From assembly GCA_041746105.1 (NCBI GenBank), contig JBGTHP010000047.1, forward strand, positions 8,808 to 72,807: 64,000 bases of DNA. Reading direction: 5' to 3'. The stretch is from JBFHRE01 sp041746105. GTDB taxonomy: Bacteria > Actinomycetota > Acidimicrobiia > Spongiisociales > ZC4RG35. Made by a program: the position numbers and the translations under genes. The notes under the pieces were generated by a model, which worked only from the letters and a program-made list of their open reading frames with translations, was not told where the DNA came from and did no database searches. Position 1 is the first letter of the stretch. Every line of letters starts with the position of its first letter. Positions 17,257-25,510 of the stretch are shown here, piece after piece.

Positions 17257-18708
17257 ATGGACCCGATACCCGACCCTGCTCTCATCTGGCTGGTCGGGCC
17301 TTCCGGCTCCGGAAAATCGACGTGGGCTGCCAAGCACTACCGAAACCAAGAGGTCGTGTCTTCTGATGAACTGCGCAGCCGGGTGGGTTCCGGCGAGGGG
17401 GACCTGGCGGCAAGTGGTGCTGCCTTCGACGTTCTCGAAAGAATTGCAGTCTCACGGCTGAGCCGAGGGATGACGGCGGTAGTAGACACGCTCGGCACAG
17501 ACGAGGCGTTGCGTGACCGACTGGCGGTGGCGGCGGTCGGCGCCGGACTCGAACGAGTCGCAGTGGTCTTCGAGTCCGACCTGGATGTCTCCCGGACCAG
17601 GAACCAACAAAAGAACCGCCCGCTCTCGGTTGCTGTCTTGCGTGCTCAGATCGAACGTCATGAGTCCACCGTTGAGATCCTCACGGCAACCGGTTGGCGA
17701 ATCTTGAAGATCAAAAAAGCAGACTCGTCTCCTCCTGGTGCTCCGAGTGGCGACATCGAAAGAGTGCCGCCAAGAGGCCGGAAACTCAAGTTCTTCCTCC
17801 ACATTGCGCGGTTCGAGCAGAACGCCTCCGATGGGGGACGAGTTCTCATGGAACAAGCGACTGCCGCGGCGGAAGCAGGGTTCAGTGGGATCAGTTTGAT
17901 GGATCACCTGATCCAGATCCCCCAGGTCGGTAGGCCATGGGATCCGATCCTGGATCCGCTCGTGGCTTTGAGCAAGATCACGGCTATTGCCCCCGGCCTC
18001 GAGGTCGGGGCTCTGGTTTCTCCCGTGACCTTTCGCAGTCCTCCCGTTCTCGCCAAGGCGTTGGCGACCCTCGACGTATTGAGCGGTGGCAAAACCTTTT
18101 GTGGGCTCGGCGCCGGTTGGTACACGAAAGAACACGCCGGTCTCGGCTTGAACTTCCCCAAAGCCGGACTGCGCATCGATCTGCTCGAGGAGACGGTTGG
18201 GGCTTTGCGGGCGTTGTGGGGACCCGGTTCGAAGCCGTTTCAGGGAGACATCGTCGACATCCCCGACACCACCAGCTATCCCCGCCCCGTCCATGGCACC
18301 ATCCCGATCTTGATTGGAGGAGGCGGCGAACGGCGAACCCTTCCGCTGGTGGCACGTCTCGCCGATCGCTGGAATCTGCCTGGCGGCTTCGGCCTCCTGC
18401 CGGGCAAACTCGACCGGCTGAGACAGCTATGTACAGAGATCGGTCGCGATCCCGACGAGATCGAGGTGTCGATTCTCGACCCGGTTCTGGTCGGGTCGGA
18501 TCGAGCCGAGGTGGCAGAACTGGTCGAGCGCCACCGGGGCAGGGCCGACGCCGTCGACTTCTCCGCCAGGGTGAACGCCGGAATCGTGGAACAGCATGCC
18601 GAGCGTTACCAGGGGATGGCCGCAGCAGGGGTTGACACCGTTTTTGTCACGCTTGTCGACGGCGACCCAGCCTCGATTCGAAAATGGTCGGCCATCATCG
18701 CCGGGTGA
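17257..18708 (+). CDS. Fusion of P-loop kinase and LLM (F420-type) oxidoreductase
   Basis: Residues 1 to about 160 form a small P-loop kinase-like domain: Walker A GPSGSGKSTW, a VVSSDELR loop and a late RTRNQQKNRPLS arginine region, as in polynucleotide/zeta-toxin-like AAA kinases. From about residue 175 a complete luciferase-like TIM barrel begins (LKFFLHIARFEQ, GISLMDHLIQIPQVG, LEVGALVSPVTFRSP, FCGLGAGWYTKEH, IPILIGGGGERRTL), close to the Rv1855c-type F420-dependent group. There is no stop or frameshift between the two. GTG at 17254 is an alternative start. It follows the acyl-CoA synthetase by 9 bp and ends with its stop abutting the convergent neighbour. The joint function is unknown. Confidence 0.75.
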   Translation: MDPIPDPALIWLVGPSGSGKSTWAAKHYRNQEVVSSDELRSRVGSGEGDLAASGAAFDVLERIAVSRLSRGMTAVVDTLGTDEALRDRLAVAAVGAGLERVAVVFESDLDVSRTRNQQKNRPLSVAVLRAQIERHESTVEILTATGWRILKIKKADSSPPGAPSGDIERVPPRGRKLKFFLHIARFEQNASDGGRVLMEQATAAAEAGFSGISLMDHLIQIPQVGRPWDPILDPLVALSKITAIAPGLEVGALVSPVTFRSPPVLAKALATLDVLSGGKTFCGLGAGWYTKEHAGLGLNFPKAGLRIDLLEETVGALRALWGPGSKPFQGDIVDIPDTTSYPRPVHGTIPILIGGGGERRTLPLVARLADRWNLPGGFGLLPGKLDRLRQLCTEIGRDPDEIEVSILDPVLVGSDRAEVAELVERHRGRADAVDFSARVNAGIVEQHAERYQGMAAAGVDTVFVTLVDGDPASIRKWSAIIAG

Positions 18709-19497
18709 TCAAGACTTGGGAGCAATCCCGCATTCCTCCAGCCACTTGGCAGTGGCGGCAGCCGGATCCTTCATCACCTCGACCAAGGCTTCGAACCCGG
18801 GAATGCCGGCGAAAAGCTCGAGGTCGAAACCTTCGAGGCCCTCTGCCAGAGGGCCATAATCCTCGGCTTCGGAACCTCCACTGGCCAGCTCCCAGACTGC
18901 GAGTTGGAGACCGATGTCGCCCATCATCTGGCCATCGAACTGGGCGTCGAGATCTTTTTCGCAGATGCACTCCGCGAACGCCCGCAACTCGTCCGGGGCA
19001 AAAGTGCCGATGCTGTACGCCGCACCTTCGCTGGCGGCCGCCAGGTCGCCATCGATGCACATCACATACGGCGTCAGGCTGACCGACTCGCCCAAGCCGA
19101 GCCGGGAGCTTGCGGCTTGCACCACCATCATGCGCTGTTCTTCCACCCCAGGGGCAGGCTCGAACACCAATCCGCAAGGGATGATTACTTCGACCTCCCC
19201 GGTTCCGGTGTTGGTCACTTGGACCTGGAAAATCCGACCGGAAACGCCGCCTTCAGGAGAGGTTGTCGCAACCTCGAGATCACCCGCACCGATCAGACCG
19301 GCAATGTCCCCTCCGGCCGTCGGTGCGTCGGTCGTAGCGGAAGCAGCAGTTGTTGGTGGGGCAGCGCCGGTGGTCTTAGCCACAGAACCGGTGGTCGCGG
19401 GAACCTCGGTTACCTCGGTGGTATCGCCCGATCCTCCACCGCCACACCCGGCAAGCACCACCAAAACCAACACGCCGATCAAGCGTCGCCGCATCAT
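18709..19497 (-). CDS. Putative lipoprotein with Thr-rich linker, function unknown
   Basis: A 262-residue exported protein: signal peptide MMRRRLIGVLVLVVLAGC with a LAGC lipobox, a Thr/Ala-rich low-complexity linker to about residue 70, then a globular domain with several cysteines (PCGLV, VMCIDG, ECICEKD, ECGIAPK). The middle resembles a beta-sandwich (FQVQVTNTGTGEVEVII). I do not recognise a family. The gene is monocistronic, converging on the kinase/LLM fusion with no bases in between, and divergent from the OsmC/GNAT gene. An extracytoplasmic role is all the sequence supports. Confidence 0.7.
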   Translation of the reverse strand: MMRRRLIGVLVLVVLAGCGGGGSGDTTEVTEVPATTGSVAKTTGAAPPTTAASATTDAPTAGGDIAGLIGAGDLEVATTSPEGGVSGRIFQVQVTNTGTGEVEVIIPCGLVFEPAPGVEEQRMMVVQAASSRLGLGESVSLTPYVMCIDGDLAAASEGAAYSIGTFAPDELRAFAECICEKDLDAQFDGQMMGDIGLQLAVWELASGGSEAEDYGPLAEGLEGFDLELFAGIPGFEALVEVMKDPAAATAKWLEECGIAPKS

Positions 19498-19595
19498 CCA
19501 CTCCTTGTTTTTTTGGCACGCTAACCACAGGACTTCGCAGAGTTGTGCATGGTGGAGCCCATTTCATCCAGATCTACCTCGGCGATAATGGGCTG

Positions 19596-20447
19596 ATGGA
19601 GAGAATCATCGATCTCAGCAGAGAACGTACCGACGTTTTCGAGGCCGCCAACGTTTTAGGCCAGAAGGTCTACCTGGAGGCGGGTGCCGACCTGAGGCCG
19701 GAAAATGCGGTCGGAGTGTCTCCGATGGAGTTGATGCTCGCCGCTTTGGCGGGCTGCTCCGCTGCCACTCTGGAGGAGGTGATCACGAAGATGCGTCATA
19801 GGCTGCTGTGGATGCGCCTGGCCGTGGATGCTGAACGCGCCAATCGGGTACCCCGGATCTGGACTGAGATTGTGCTCAATTATGTGATCCGGACCGACCT
19901 CCCTCGCTCCCGGCTTTCGAGAGCGGTGGACGTCGCGGAACGCACGTGCTCTGCGATGGCGATGATCGCCAGTTCGGCGACAATTTCTCATCGGGTCGTA
20001 TCGGTCGAACCGGTCGACCCCGAGACCACCCGGCCGTTACGCCAACGCCTGCTGAGGCCCCATCAGAGCATCGAAGAACTGGTCGTTGCCGGAGAATCGG
20101 ATCCGGGCGCGGTCTGGTTTGCCGCTTTCGAGGGCGACGAAGTCGTCGGCACCGCCGGCGTGATCCCAGAACCGAGCCCTTCTGGTGAGACAGGGATGGT
20201 TTTGAGGGCGATGGCCACCTCTGAGAAAGCGCGAGGTCTGGGGGTTGGCGCAGCTCTTGTGGATGCGGCAAAGACAACGGTGTTGGACAACGGATTGAAC
20301 CTTCTCTGGTGTCGGGCGAGGACTCCCGCCGAGGATTTTTATTCGCACCATGGTTTTGAGACCATCTCGCAGACCTATGAGCAGCCGGGCACCGGTCCCC
20401 ACGTCACAATGGAATGGCGCCAGCTTGTCACACCAGATTCGGCGTGA
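19596..20447 (+). CDS. OsmC-like / GNAT acetyltransferase fusion
   Basis: I place the start at the ATG at 19596 (MERIIDLSRERTDVFEA). Residues 1-135 fit the OsmC/Ohr fold: SPMELMLAALAGCSAATLEEVITKMR with the conserved first cysteine, and ERTCSAMAMIASSATISHRV with the second. OsmC proteins reduce organic peroxides with a cysteine pair. Residues from about 140 to the end form a GNAT acetyltransferase (VWFAAFEGDEVVGTAGV, the acetyl-CoA loop SEKARGLGVGAALVDAAK, FYSHHGFE). The frame is continuous. The C-terminal acceptor is unknown. It is a single gene between two minus-strand units. Confidence 0.75.
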   Translation: MERIIDLSRERTDVFEAANVLGQKVYLEAGADLRPENAVGVSPMELMLAALAGCSAATLEEVITKMRHRLLWMRLAVDAERANRVPRIWTEIVLNYVIRTDLPRSRLSRAVDVAERTCSAMAMIASSATISHRVVSVEPVDPETTRPLRQRLLRPHQSIEELVVAGESDPGAVWFAAFEGDEVVGTAGVIPEPSPSGETGMVLRAMATSEKARGLGVGAALVDAAKTTVLDNGLNLLWCRARTPAEDFYSHHGFETISQTYEQPGTGPHVTMEWRQLVTPDSA

Positions 20448-20487
20448 GATGACAGATTCAGGTCGGGTTCGCCGATGCTTTTGTGAG

Positions 20488-20568
20488 TCAAACCGCGGTC
20501 GCCAAGCCGTCGCGAATCACGACTTCTCCTTCGACATAGGCGGCCACATGTCCGACTAAAGCTCTCAT
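20488..20568 (-). CDS. Possible 26-residue protein coupled to upstream gene
   Basis: A 26-codon frame (MRALVGHVAAYVEGEVVIRDG...) starts at an ATG that overlaps the stop of the upstream membrane-protein gene in the classic ATGA arrangement. That makes translation plausible. The sequence resembles the last strands of an amidohydrolase (VEGEVVIRDG), so it could also be the relic of a longer gene. Little else can be said. Confidence 0.3.
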   Translation of the reverse strand: MRALVGHVAAYVEGEVVIRDGLATAV

Positions 20569-21374
20569 CTGCTCGACTCCGCCGCCTGCGCTGTGGAGTG
20601 GCGATTGAGAACCGCGGCGCCGGACAAGGCAACAGCCACCAAGAATGGACTGAGTACGACGATCCCGTCGCCACCCGCCAAAACGACCGCAACCAGGGAC
20701 AAAGTCGCGGTTAGACGGCGACCTACCTCGATTCTGCGGGGGTCGAGTGTGCCTGTGCCGGTGTCGACCGAGGAGCGCACCGCTCCGACTGGGAGAAGGC
20801 CCGATGCGATCGCCGCGACTAGGACCGTCCAACCGAACAGCGTTGGACTCGACCAACTCGGCGCGCCGGCCATGAAGAAACCAAGCAGGATCGAGCTGAT
20901 AACAATTCCCGAGCCCCACCAGATCTGGCGGCGCGGTGCAGGATTGCTCAGGAAAACGTCAAGTATCACGGCGGCGCCGAAGCAGATTGCCGAAACCGCG
21001 GACAGCCCGGCCCAGGCGGCGATCAGACAGATCGGAAGGTGGAATGCCAGATCGATCGATTTTGGTGGAAGGCCCGTTGATCTCGTCAACATTCTCACCG
21101 AAACAGCGAGCAAATAAACCGCGATCAAGCTGGGCCGCCCCAGATTCCATACCGCCAGAGGCGCCAGCACGGCGGCCACACCGGCCGCGGCCGGATGGTC
21201 GGGGTCCAGTTCGCGCCCGGCAACCCAGGCCAGAAAAGACGCTCCACCCAACGCGATCGCCTCTCCCCAGCCGCCACCGAAGAAGAGACCGATGGCGCCC
21301 GACACGGCCGCCGCCGCGATTGCGAATCGGTTCGACCACACCCGCAGGTCGATGGTTCGTCCGAGGTTGGTCAT
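20565..21374 (-). CDS. Integral membrane protein, unknown family
   Basis: About 269 residues with seven or eight hydrophobic stretches (for example FAIAAAAVSGAIGLFFGGG, AAGVAAVLAPLAVW, SIDLAFHLPICLIAAWAG, SGIVISSILLGFFMAG, LSLVAVVLAGGDGIVVLSPFLVAVAL). No transport or enzyme motif is recognised. ATG 21374 is used as the start; GTG 21383 in the same frame is possible. A 26-residue frame overlaps its stop. Function unknown. Confidence 0.65.
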   Translation of the reverse strand: MTNLGRTIDLRVWSNRFAIAAAAVSGAIGLFFGGGWGEAIALGGASFLAWVAGRELDPDHPAAAGVAAVLAPLAVWNLGRPSLIAVYLLAVSVRMLTRSTGLPPKSIDLAFHLPICLIAAWAGLSAVSAICFGAAVILDVFLSNPAPRRQIWWGSGIVISSILLGFFMAGAPSWSSPTLFGWTVLVAAIASGLLPVGAVRSSVDTGTGTLDPRRIEVGRRLTATLSLVAVVLAGGDGIVVLSPFLVAVALSGAAVLNRHSTAQAAESSR

Positions 21375-21420
21375 CTGCTCCACCAGGGCAAGCTATCTCC
21401 GGCCTGGTGCAACCGGTAAC

Positions 21421-21651
21421 TCAGCGTTCGAGGTATGGGCAGTGGCGGCAACCCGTTTCGCAGCAACTCTCCCGGTCCCACAAATACTGGGCCGTGAATA
21501 CGAACAACCCGGTTGCAGGGTCGGCATAACCAGGCTCGTGTGAATCCATGGCTGCACGATGTGCCGCCACGACCTGTTGGTAGTCGGGACTTCTCCGGTC
21601 TAGGCGCGTTGGCGCCGGATCCCGCCGGTCCGCAGGTAACCCGCTGGTCAC
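21421..21651 (-). CDS. DUF5522-type small Cys-rich protein
   Basis: A 76-residue protein whose C-terminus reads YLWDRESCCETGCRHCPYLER, the CC-x-x-GCRHCPY signature of DUF5522. Four closely spaced cysteines suggest a small metal or iron-sulfur site, although the family role is not known to me. The GTG start overlaps the stop of the nitrobindin gene by 4 nt (GTGA), so the two are co-translated. This link hints at a shared role in heme, NO or redox chemistry. Confidence 0.75.
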   Translation of the reverse strand: MTSGLPADRRDPAPTRLDRRSPDYQQVVAAHRAAMDSHEPGYADPATGLFVFTAQYLWDRESCCETGCRHCPYLER

Positions 21652-22115
21652 TGTCGTCGCAGGGTGGCCTCGAGGTGCGGCTGCAATGGTTGACCGACCG
21701 CCGACATAGCCAGGCGATAGAACAAGATGTCGTCTTCTACCTCGATATGGCGTTCGACGTCGCTCACATTGACCGCGTTCGGAGTGAGGGCCACGGTCGC
21801 GGTGCGAAGGTGAACATGCCCACCACTGACAGACCCCGTGTGTACTTCAACGATCCCGGTCGGCTGCGCCAGCGCGACCTCCAGTCGGCCCGGCCCCGCC
21901 GGGCGGAAATACCCCGTTTCCGAATGAAGCATCTCCTCTGTTCCGGCGCGTTTTGTCTTCTGCGAATAGATGATCACCGGCTTGGGGCCGACTGGGGCGA
22001 ACGTGACCTCTTCTTCGTATTCGAATGACTCGATTGTTGGGTAGTGACCGAAGCCATGTCCTTTCCACGACCCGATCAAAAAGTCCAATTCATCTAGATC
22101 TGGGTGTCTTTGCAT
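21648..22115 (-). CDS. Nitrobindin-like heme-binding protein (THAP4/FABP-like)
   Basis: A 155-residue protein of the nitrobindin family. It begins with the diagnostic LDFLIGSWKGHGFGHYPTI (W-x-G-x-G-x-G-x-YPTI), continues as a ten-stranded barrel (FEYEEEVTFAPVG, LHSETGYFRP) and ends QPHLEATLRR, containing the histidine expected as axial heme ligand. The family binds ferric heme and handles NO or peroxynitrite. It is the first gene of a two-gene operon with the DUF5522 protein and diverges from the CLC channel gene. The identification is by recalled motif. Confidence 0.8.
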   Translation of the reverse strand: MQRHPDLDELDFLIGSWKGHGFGHYPTIESFEYEEEVTFAPVGPKPVIIYSQKTKRAGTEEMLHSETGYFRPAGPGRLEVALAQPTGIVEVHTGSVSGGHVHLRTATVALTPNAVNVSDVERHIEVEDDILFYRLAMSAVGQPLQPHLEATLRRQ

Positions 22116-22168
22116 TGGCTGAGCCTATTCGACTTCGAATTGCGTATCGGGACCTAGGCTGAGGCGCC

Positions 22169-24235
22169 GTGTTAGCCAATTGGTCAAAATTCCCTGGCAA
22201 AACCCTTGACTTCATGAGGTCGGCCGACACCGGCGGGTTCCTCGGCGTGGCCATGCTCATAGGTGTTGCCGTGGGAGTGGGGGCCGCCGCTCTCGTCTAC
22301 ACACTCGAGGCCGTCGAATGGCTGAGGCGCGAACTGGTCGGTTCAGGTTCGGGGCTTTCTTCATGGGGCCTTCTTTTCACGATTCCGATCGGGATCTTGC
22401 TGGCGTGGTGGATTGCCAGGCGGTGGGCGCCAGAAGTCGCAGGGGACGGTGTTCCCGAAGTGGCCGCAGCCCTGGCGGTACACGGCGGTTATCTGTCCAC
22501 TCGGTCGGTACCGCTGAAGATCATTGCAACCAGCCTCACCCTGGGCGGCGGCGGTTCGGCTGGAAGGGAGGGTCCGATCGTCCAGATCGGAGGAGCAATC
22601 GGATCATCGATTGCCCGGCACACGGGGTTGGGGGAGGACAAGGTGACGAGTCTCCTGGCTGCGGGCGCGGCCGCCGGGATCGGGGCGTCTTTCAACGCGC
22701 CGATTGCCGGCATGTTGTTCGCCCTCGAAGTGATCCTCGGCAGTTTTGCGGTTAAACACATGTCGGCGGTGGTTCTCGCCTCGGTGGCCGCGGCTGTGAC
22801 CCTGCGTTCCCTGGTGTCCGGGGAGGAGATTCTGGAGGGGGCTCCTTATTCGCTCGAGGACCCTCGGGAGCTGATCCTGTACGCCGGTCTCGCCGTGGTT
22901 GCGGTGGTGGCCGCATACCTCTTTTTGAGGCTCCTCGATCTTTCTGAGAGGTTTGGCCGCGATCGGGTGAAGGTGCCTTGGCTGCGGCCGATCGGGTTCG
23001 GTCTCGGAGTGGCGGCGCTGGCCATGTGGGAACCTCGGCTGATCGGTACCGGTCAGAAGTTTGTTTCGGAACTGCTGACGCTCCAGGACATTGGAGAGCA
23101 GTTCGGAGTAGACCTGCTGGCCGTCCGCATTCTGCTGTTGCTGGCCCTCGGAAAGATCATCGCGACCTCGTTCACGATGGCGGCGGGTGGGTCAGGTGGA
23201 GCGTTTCTCCCATCGCTGTTCATCGGAGCGACCCTGGGGGCAGGCTACGCCCAGTTTTTGTCGGAGTTCTGGACCATTTCTCCAATCAGCCCCGGTGCTT
23301 ATGCCGTCGTGGGTATGGCGACCGTTTTTGCGGCGGTGGCGCGAGCGCCCTTGACGGCGATTCTGATCGTATTCGAAGTGACCGGAGCCAGGGATTACGG
23401 GCTGATCCTCCCCCTGATGCTGTCGGCAACATTCGCCAGTTTTGTGGCGGACAGGGTCCACCCAGAAAGCGTCTACACGATGGCTTTGGTGCGGCGGGGT
23501 ATCAAGCGTGTCAGAGCTTCGGAGGTGGACATCCTGGACACAGTGAACGTCGGCGAGGTGATGTTCCAGATGGATCTCGAATTCGCCCCGGAGATGGAGA
23601 TCGCAGAAGCTGGGCGCATCATGACGGAGCGCCGATTCCACGGGGTCCCCGTCACCCGCGGTGGAGAATTGGTGGGCGTGATCACGATCACGGATGTTCT
23701 GAAGGCCGGAGCGGGTACACGCGTCGATGACGCCATGAGCAAAAGACCCATCACGGTTACCCCAACCACGCCCGTGTCGGAGGCCCTGGCCAGGATGGCG
23801 TCGCTGGGTATTGGGCGGATGCCGGTTGTGTCCAATGACGACCCGCGCCATCTCGTTGGGATGTTCCGACGAGATGAAGCCGTGACCGCCTATCACCGGG
23901 CGCTGGGCGTGACGACGGACCAGGCGCTGGCGCGGGAGCGGCTGCGTCAGAGAACCGATTCCTCGGCGCACTTTTATGACTTTCGGGTGCCACCGGGCTC
24001 GGTCGCCGAGAGCAAACACGTCAAAGAGATCCCATGGCCTCCAGGCTCCACCATCGTCTCCGTGCGCCGCAACACCGAAGTCATCGTCCCCCAGGGATCG
24101 ACCATCCTCGAGCGTGATGACGTCGTGACTGCGTTCGGCACCACCGAATCCCGGATTGCCGTGATCGAAATGCTCAACGCCGGCGCCGATGAACCCACCG
24201 CCGAAATCACCATCGAAGACATCGCAGACATCTGA
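22169..24235 (+). CDS. CLC-type chloride channel/transporter with CBS and RCK_C domains
   Basis: A 688-residue protein. The N-terminal 430 residues are a CLC core: GGGGSAGREGPIVQIGG (the G-x-EGP filter), SFNAPIAGMLFALE and AAGGSGGAFLPSLFIGA. Two CBS domains follow (about residues 465-575, MTERRFHGVPVTRGGELVGVITITDVL and SLGIGRMPVVSND), then a TrkA-C/RCK_C domain near the end (IPWPPGSTIVSVRRNTEVIVPQGSTILERDDVVTAFG). The RCK_C addition suggests cytosolic ligand control. The start is GTG 22169; ATG 22214 would remove the short leader before the first helix. It is monocistronic and convergent with the dehydratase gene, 49 bp apart. Confidence 0.88.
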   Translation: MLANWSKFPGKTLDFMRSADTGGFLGVAMLIGVAVGVGAAALVYTLEAVEWLRRELVGSGSGLSSWGLLFTIPIGILLAWWIARRWAPEVAGDGVPEVAAALAVHGGYLSTRSVPLKIIATSLTLGGGGSAGREGPIVQIGGAIGSSIARHTGLGEDKVTSLLAAGAAAGIGASFNAPIAGMLFALEVILGSFAVKHMSAVVLASVAAAVTLRSLVSGEEILEGAPYSLEDPRELILYAGLAVVAVVAAYLFLRLLDLSERFGRDRVKVPWLRPIGFGLGVAALAMWEPRLIGTGQKFVSELLTLQDIGEQFGVDLLAVRILLLLALGKIIATSFTMAAGGSGGAFLPSLFIGATLGAGYAQFLSEFWTISPISPGAYAVVGMATVFAAVARAPLTAILIVFEVTGARDYGLILPLMLSATFASFVADRVHPESVYTMALVRRGIKRVRASEVDILDTVNVGEVMFQMDLEFAPEMEIAEAGRIMTERRFHGVPVTRGGELVGVITITDVLKAGAGTRVDDAMSKRPITVTPTTPVSEALARMASLGIGRMPVVSNDDPRHLVGMFRRDEAVTAYHRALGVTTDQALARERLRQRTDSSAHFYDFRVPPGSVAESKHVKEIPWPPGSTIVSVRRNTEVIVPQGSTILERDDVVTAFGTTESRIAVIEMLNAGADEPTAEITIEDIADI

Positions 24236-24284
24236 TCGTTCAGATTGAGGCGAGTTCGCGCCGGACGAACAACCACATGGTTTG

Positions 24285-25493
24285 TTAGATCTTCTCGTCC
24301 GACATCTCGAGATGAAGGAGCGTTCCGGTCCACGGGTTGGCGTCACAGACTGCCTCATTCAGCGAGACTCCGAGCCCGGGTTCGCCAGAAGGAATGACAT
24401 GTCCACGGTCCCATCTAATCGGCTGGTCGAGCAGTTCTGCGTGGAATCCGTCCCAGGTCTTGATCGACTCGAGGATGAGGAAATTTGGCAACGTGACGGC
24501 GAGCTGGATGTTGGCCGCGCCGACAATGGGGCCGCAATAACAGTGCGGAGCGATTTGTACGTGGCGGGTTTCTGCGATTGCCGCGATCTTCTTGGTTTCG
24601 AGGATGCCGCCTGACCGGCCCAGGTCGGGCTGGAGGATGGCGGCCGCCCCGGCGTCGATGACGCGGGCGAATTCATACTTGGTCGTCAGTCGTTCGCCGG
24701 TGGCGATCGGAATGGATGTCGATCTCGCCACCTGGGCCATGGCCTCAATCGAGTCCGGCGGGACCGGCTCCTCGAACCAAAGGGGGTCATAGCGTTCGAT
24801 CGCCTTGGCGAGTCTGATCGCGCCTGCGGCCGTGAACTGCCCGTGGGTCCCGAACAGAATGTCGGCTTTTGTGCCAACGGCCTCTCGCACTGCTGCGACC
24901 ATGGTCGTCGAGAGTTCGATGTCGGTGAGCCGTGGCTGGTGTCCGTCGTAGATCGTGTAGGGCCCTGCAGGATCGAACTTGACTGCGTCAAAACCTTGCT
25001 CGATACATGCCAACGCTGCTTGGGCCGCTTGCGCCGGATCGTTGTAGACATTCCGCTCGTCATCGGTTTCGTTCGGATATACCGAACCGGTCTGCGGATA
25101 CAGATATGTATAGGTGCGGAGCGTTTCGTTCACCCGGCCGCCGAGGAGGTTGTAGACGGGTTGACCCGCTTCCTTCCCGATGATGTCCCAGCACGCCATC
25201 TCCAGGGCCGAGAAACACCCCATCAGCGCCGCGTCAGGGCGTTGGCTGAACCCGCTCGAGTAGGCCCGCCTAAAAAACGATTCGATGTCATGAGGGTCGC
25301 GCCCGACGAGATAGCGCTCTGCCAGGTCGTCGATCATTGTCGCGACGACGGATGGTCCGAAGGTTGCGTTGTAGGCCTCGCCGTATCCGGTCACGCCGCC
25401 ATCAGTAACGAGTTTCACGAAGATGAAGTAGCGTCCGCCGGCGTGGGGAGGCGGATTGGCCACCACCCAGGTTTTGTGGTCCGTGATCTTCAT
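24285..25493 (-). CDS. Enolase-superfamily dehydratase (MR/MLE, sugar-acid type)
   Basis: A 402-residue mandelate racemase/muconate lactonizing enzyme family protein. An N-terminal capping domain (FVKLVTDGGVTGYGEAYNATFG) precedes a barrel with GFDAVKFDP, the metal-ligand strands LFGTHGQFT, WFEEPVPPDS and IATGERLTTKYEF, and the C-terminal HCYCGPIVGAANIQLA. The pattern is closest to galactonate-dehydratase-like enzymes that remove water from sugar acids. An SD (GAAGGA) lies 9 nt before the ATG. It lies 17 bp downstream of an alcohol dehydrogenase, so the pair probably oxidises and dehydrates a sugar or polyol. Exact substrate unknown. Confidence 0.85.
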   Translation of the reverse strand: MKITDHKTWVVANPPPHAGGRYFIFVKLVTDGGVTGYGEAYNATFGPSVVATMIDDLAERYLVGRDPHDIESFFRRAYSSGFSQRPDAALMGCFSALEMACWDIIGKEAGQPVYNLLGGRVNETLRTYTYLYPQTGSVYPNETDDERNVYNDPAQAAQAALACIEQGFDAVKFDPAGPYTIYDGHQPRLTDIELSTTMVAAVREAVGTKADILFGTHGQFTAAGAIRLAKAIERYDPLWFEEPVPPDSIEAMAQVARSTSIPIATGERLTTKYEFARVIDAGAAAILQPDLGRSGGILETKKIAAIAETRHVQIAPHCYCGPIVGAANIQLAVTLPNFLILESIKTWDGFHAELLDQPIRWDRGHVIPSGEPGLGVSLNEAVCDANPWTGTLLHLEMSDEKI

Positions 25494-25510
25494 CGTTCGG
25501 AGATCCTTCT

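Noticed and set aside
24236..24284. Weak inverted repeats (GTTCG...CGAAC and AACAA...TTGTT) as a terminator
   Set aside because: Short arms and a bulge; not strong enough to list.
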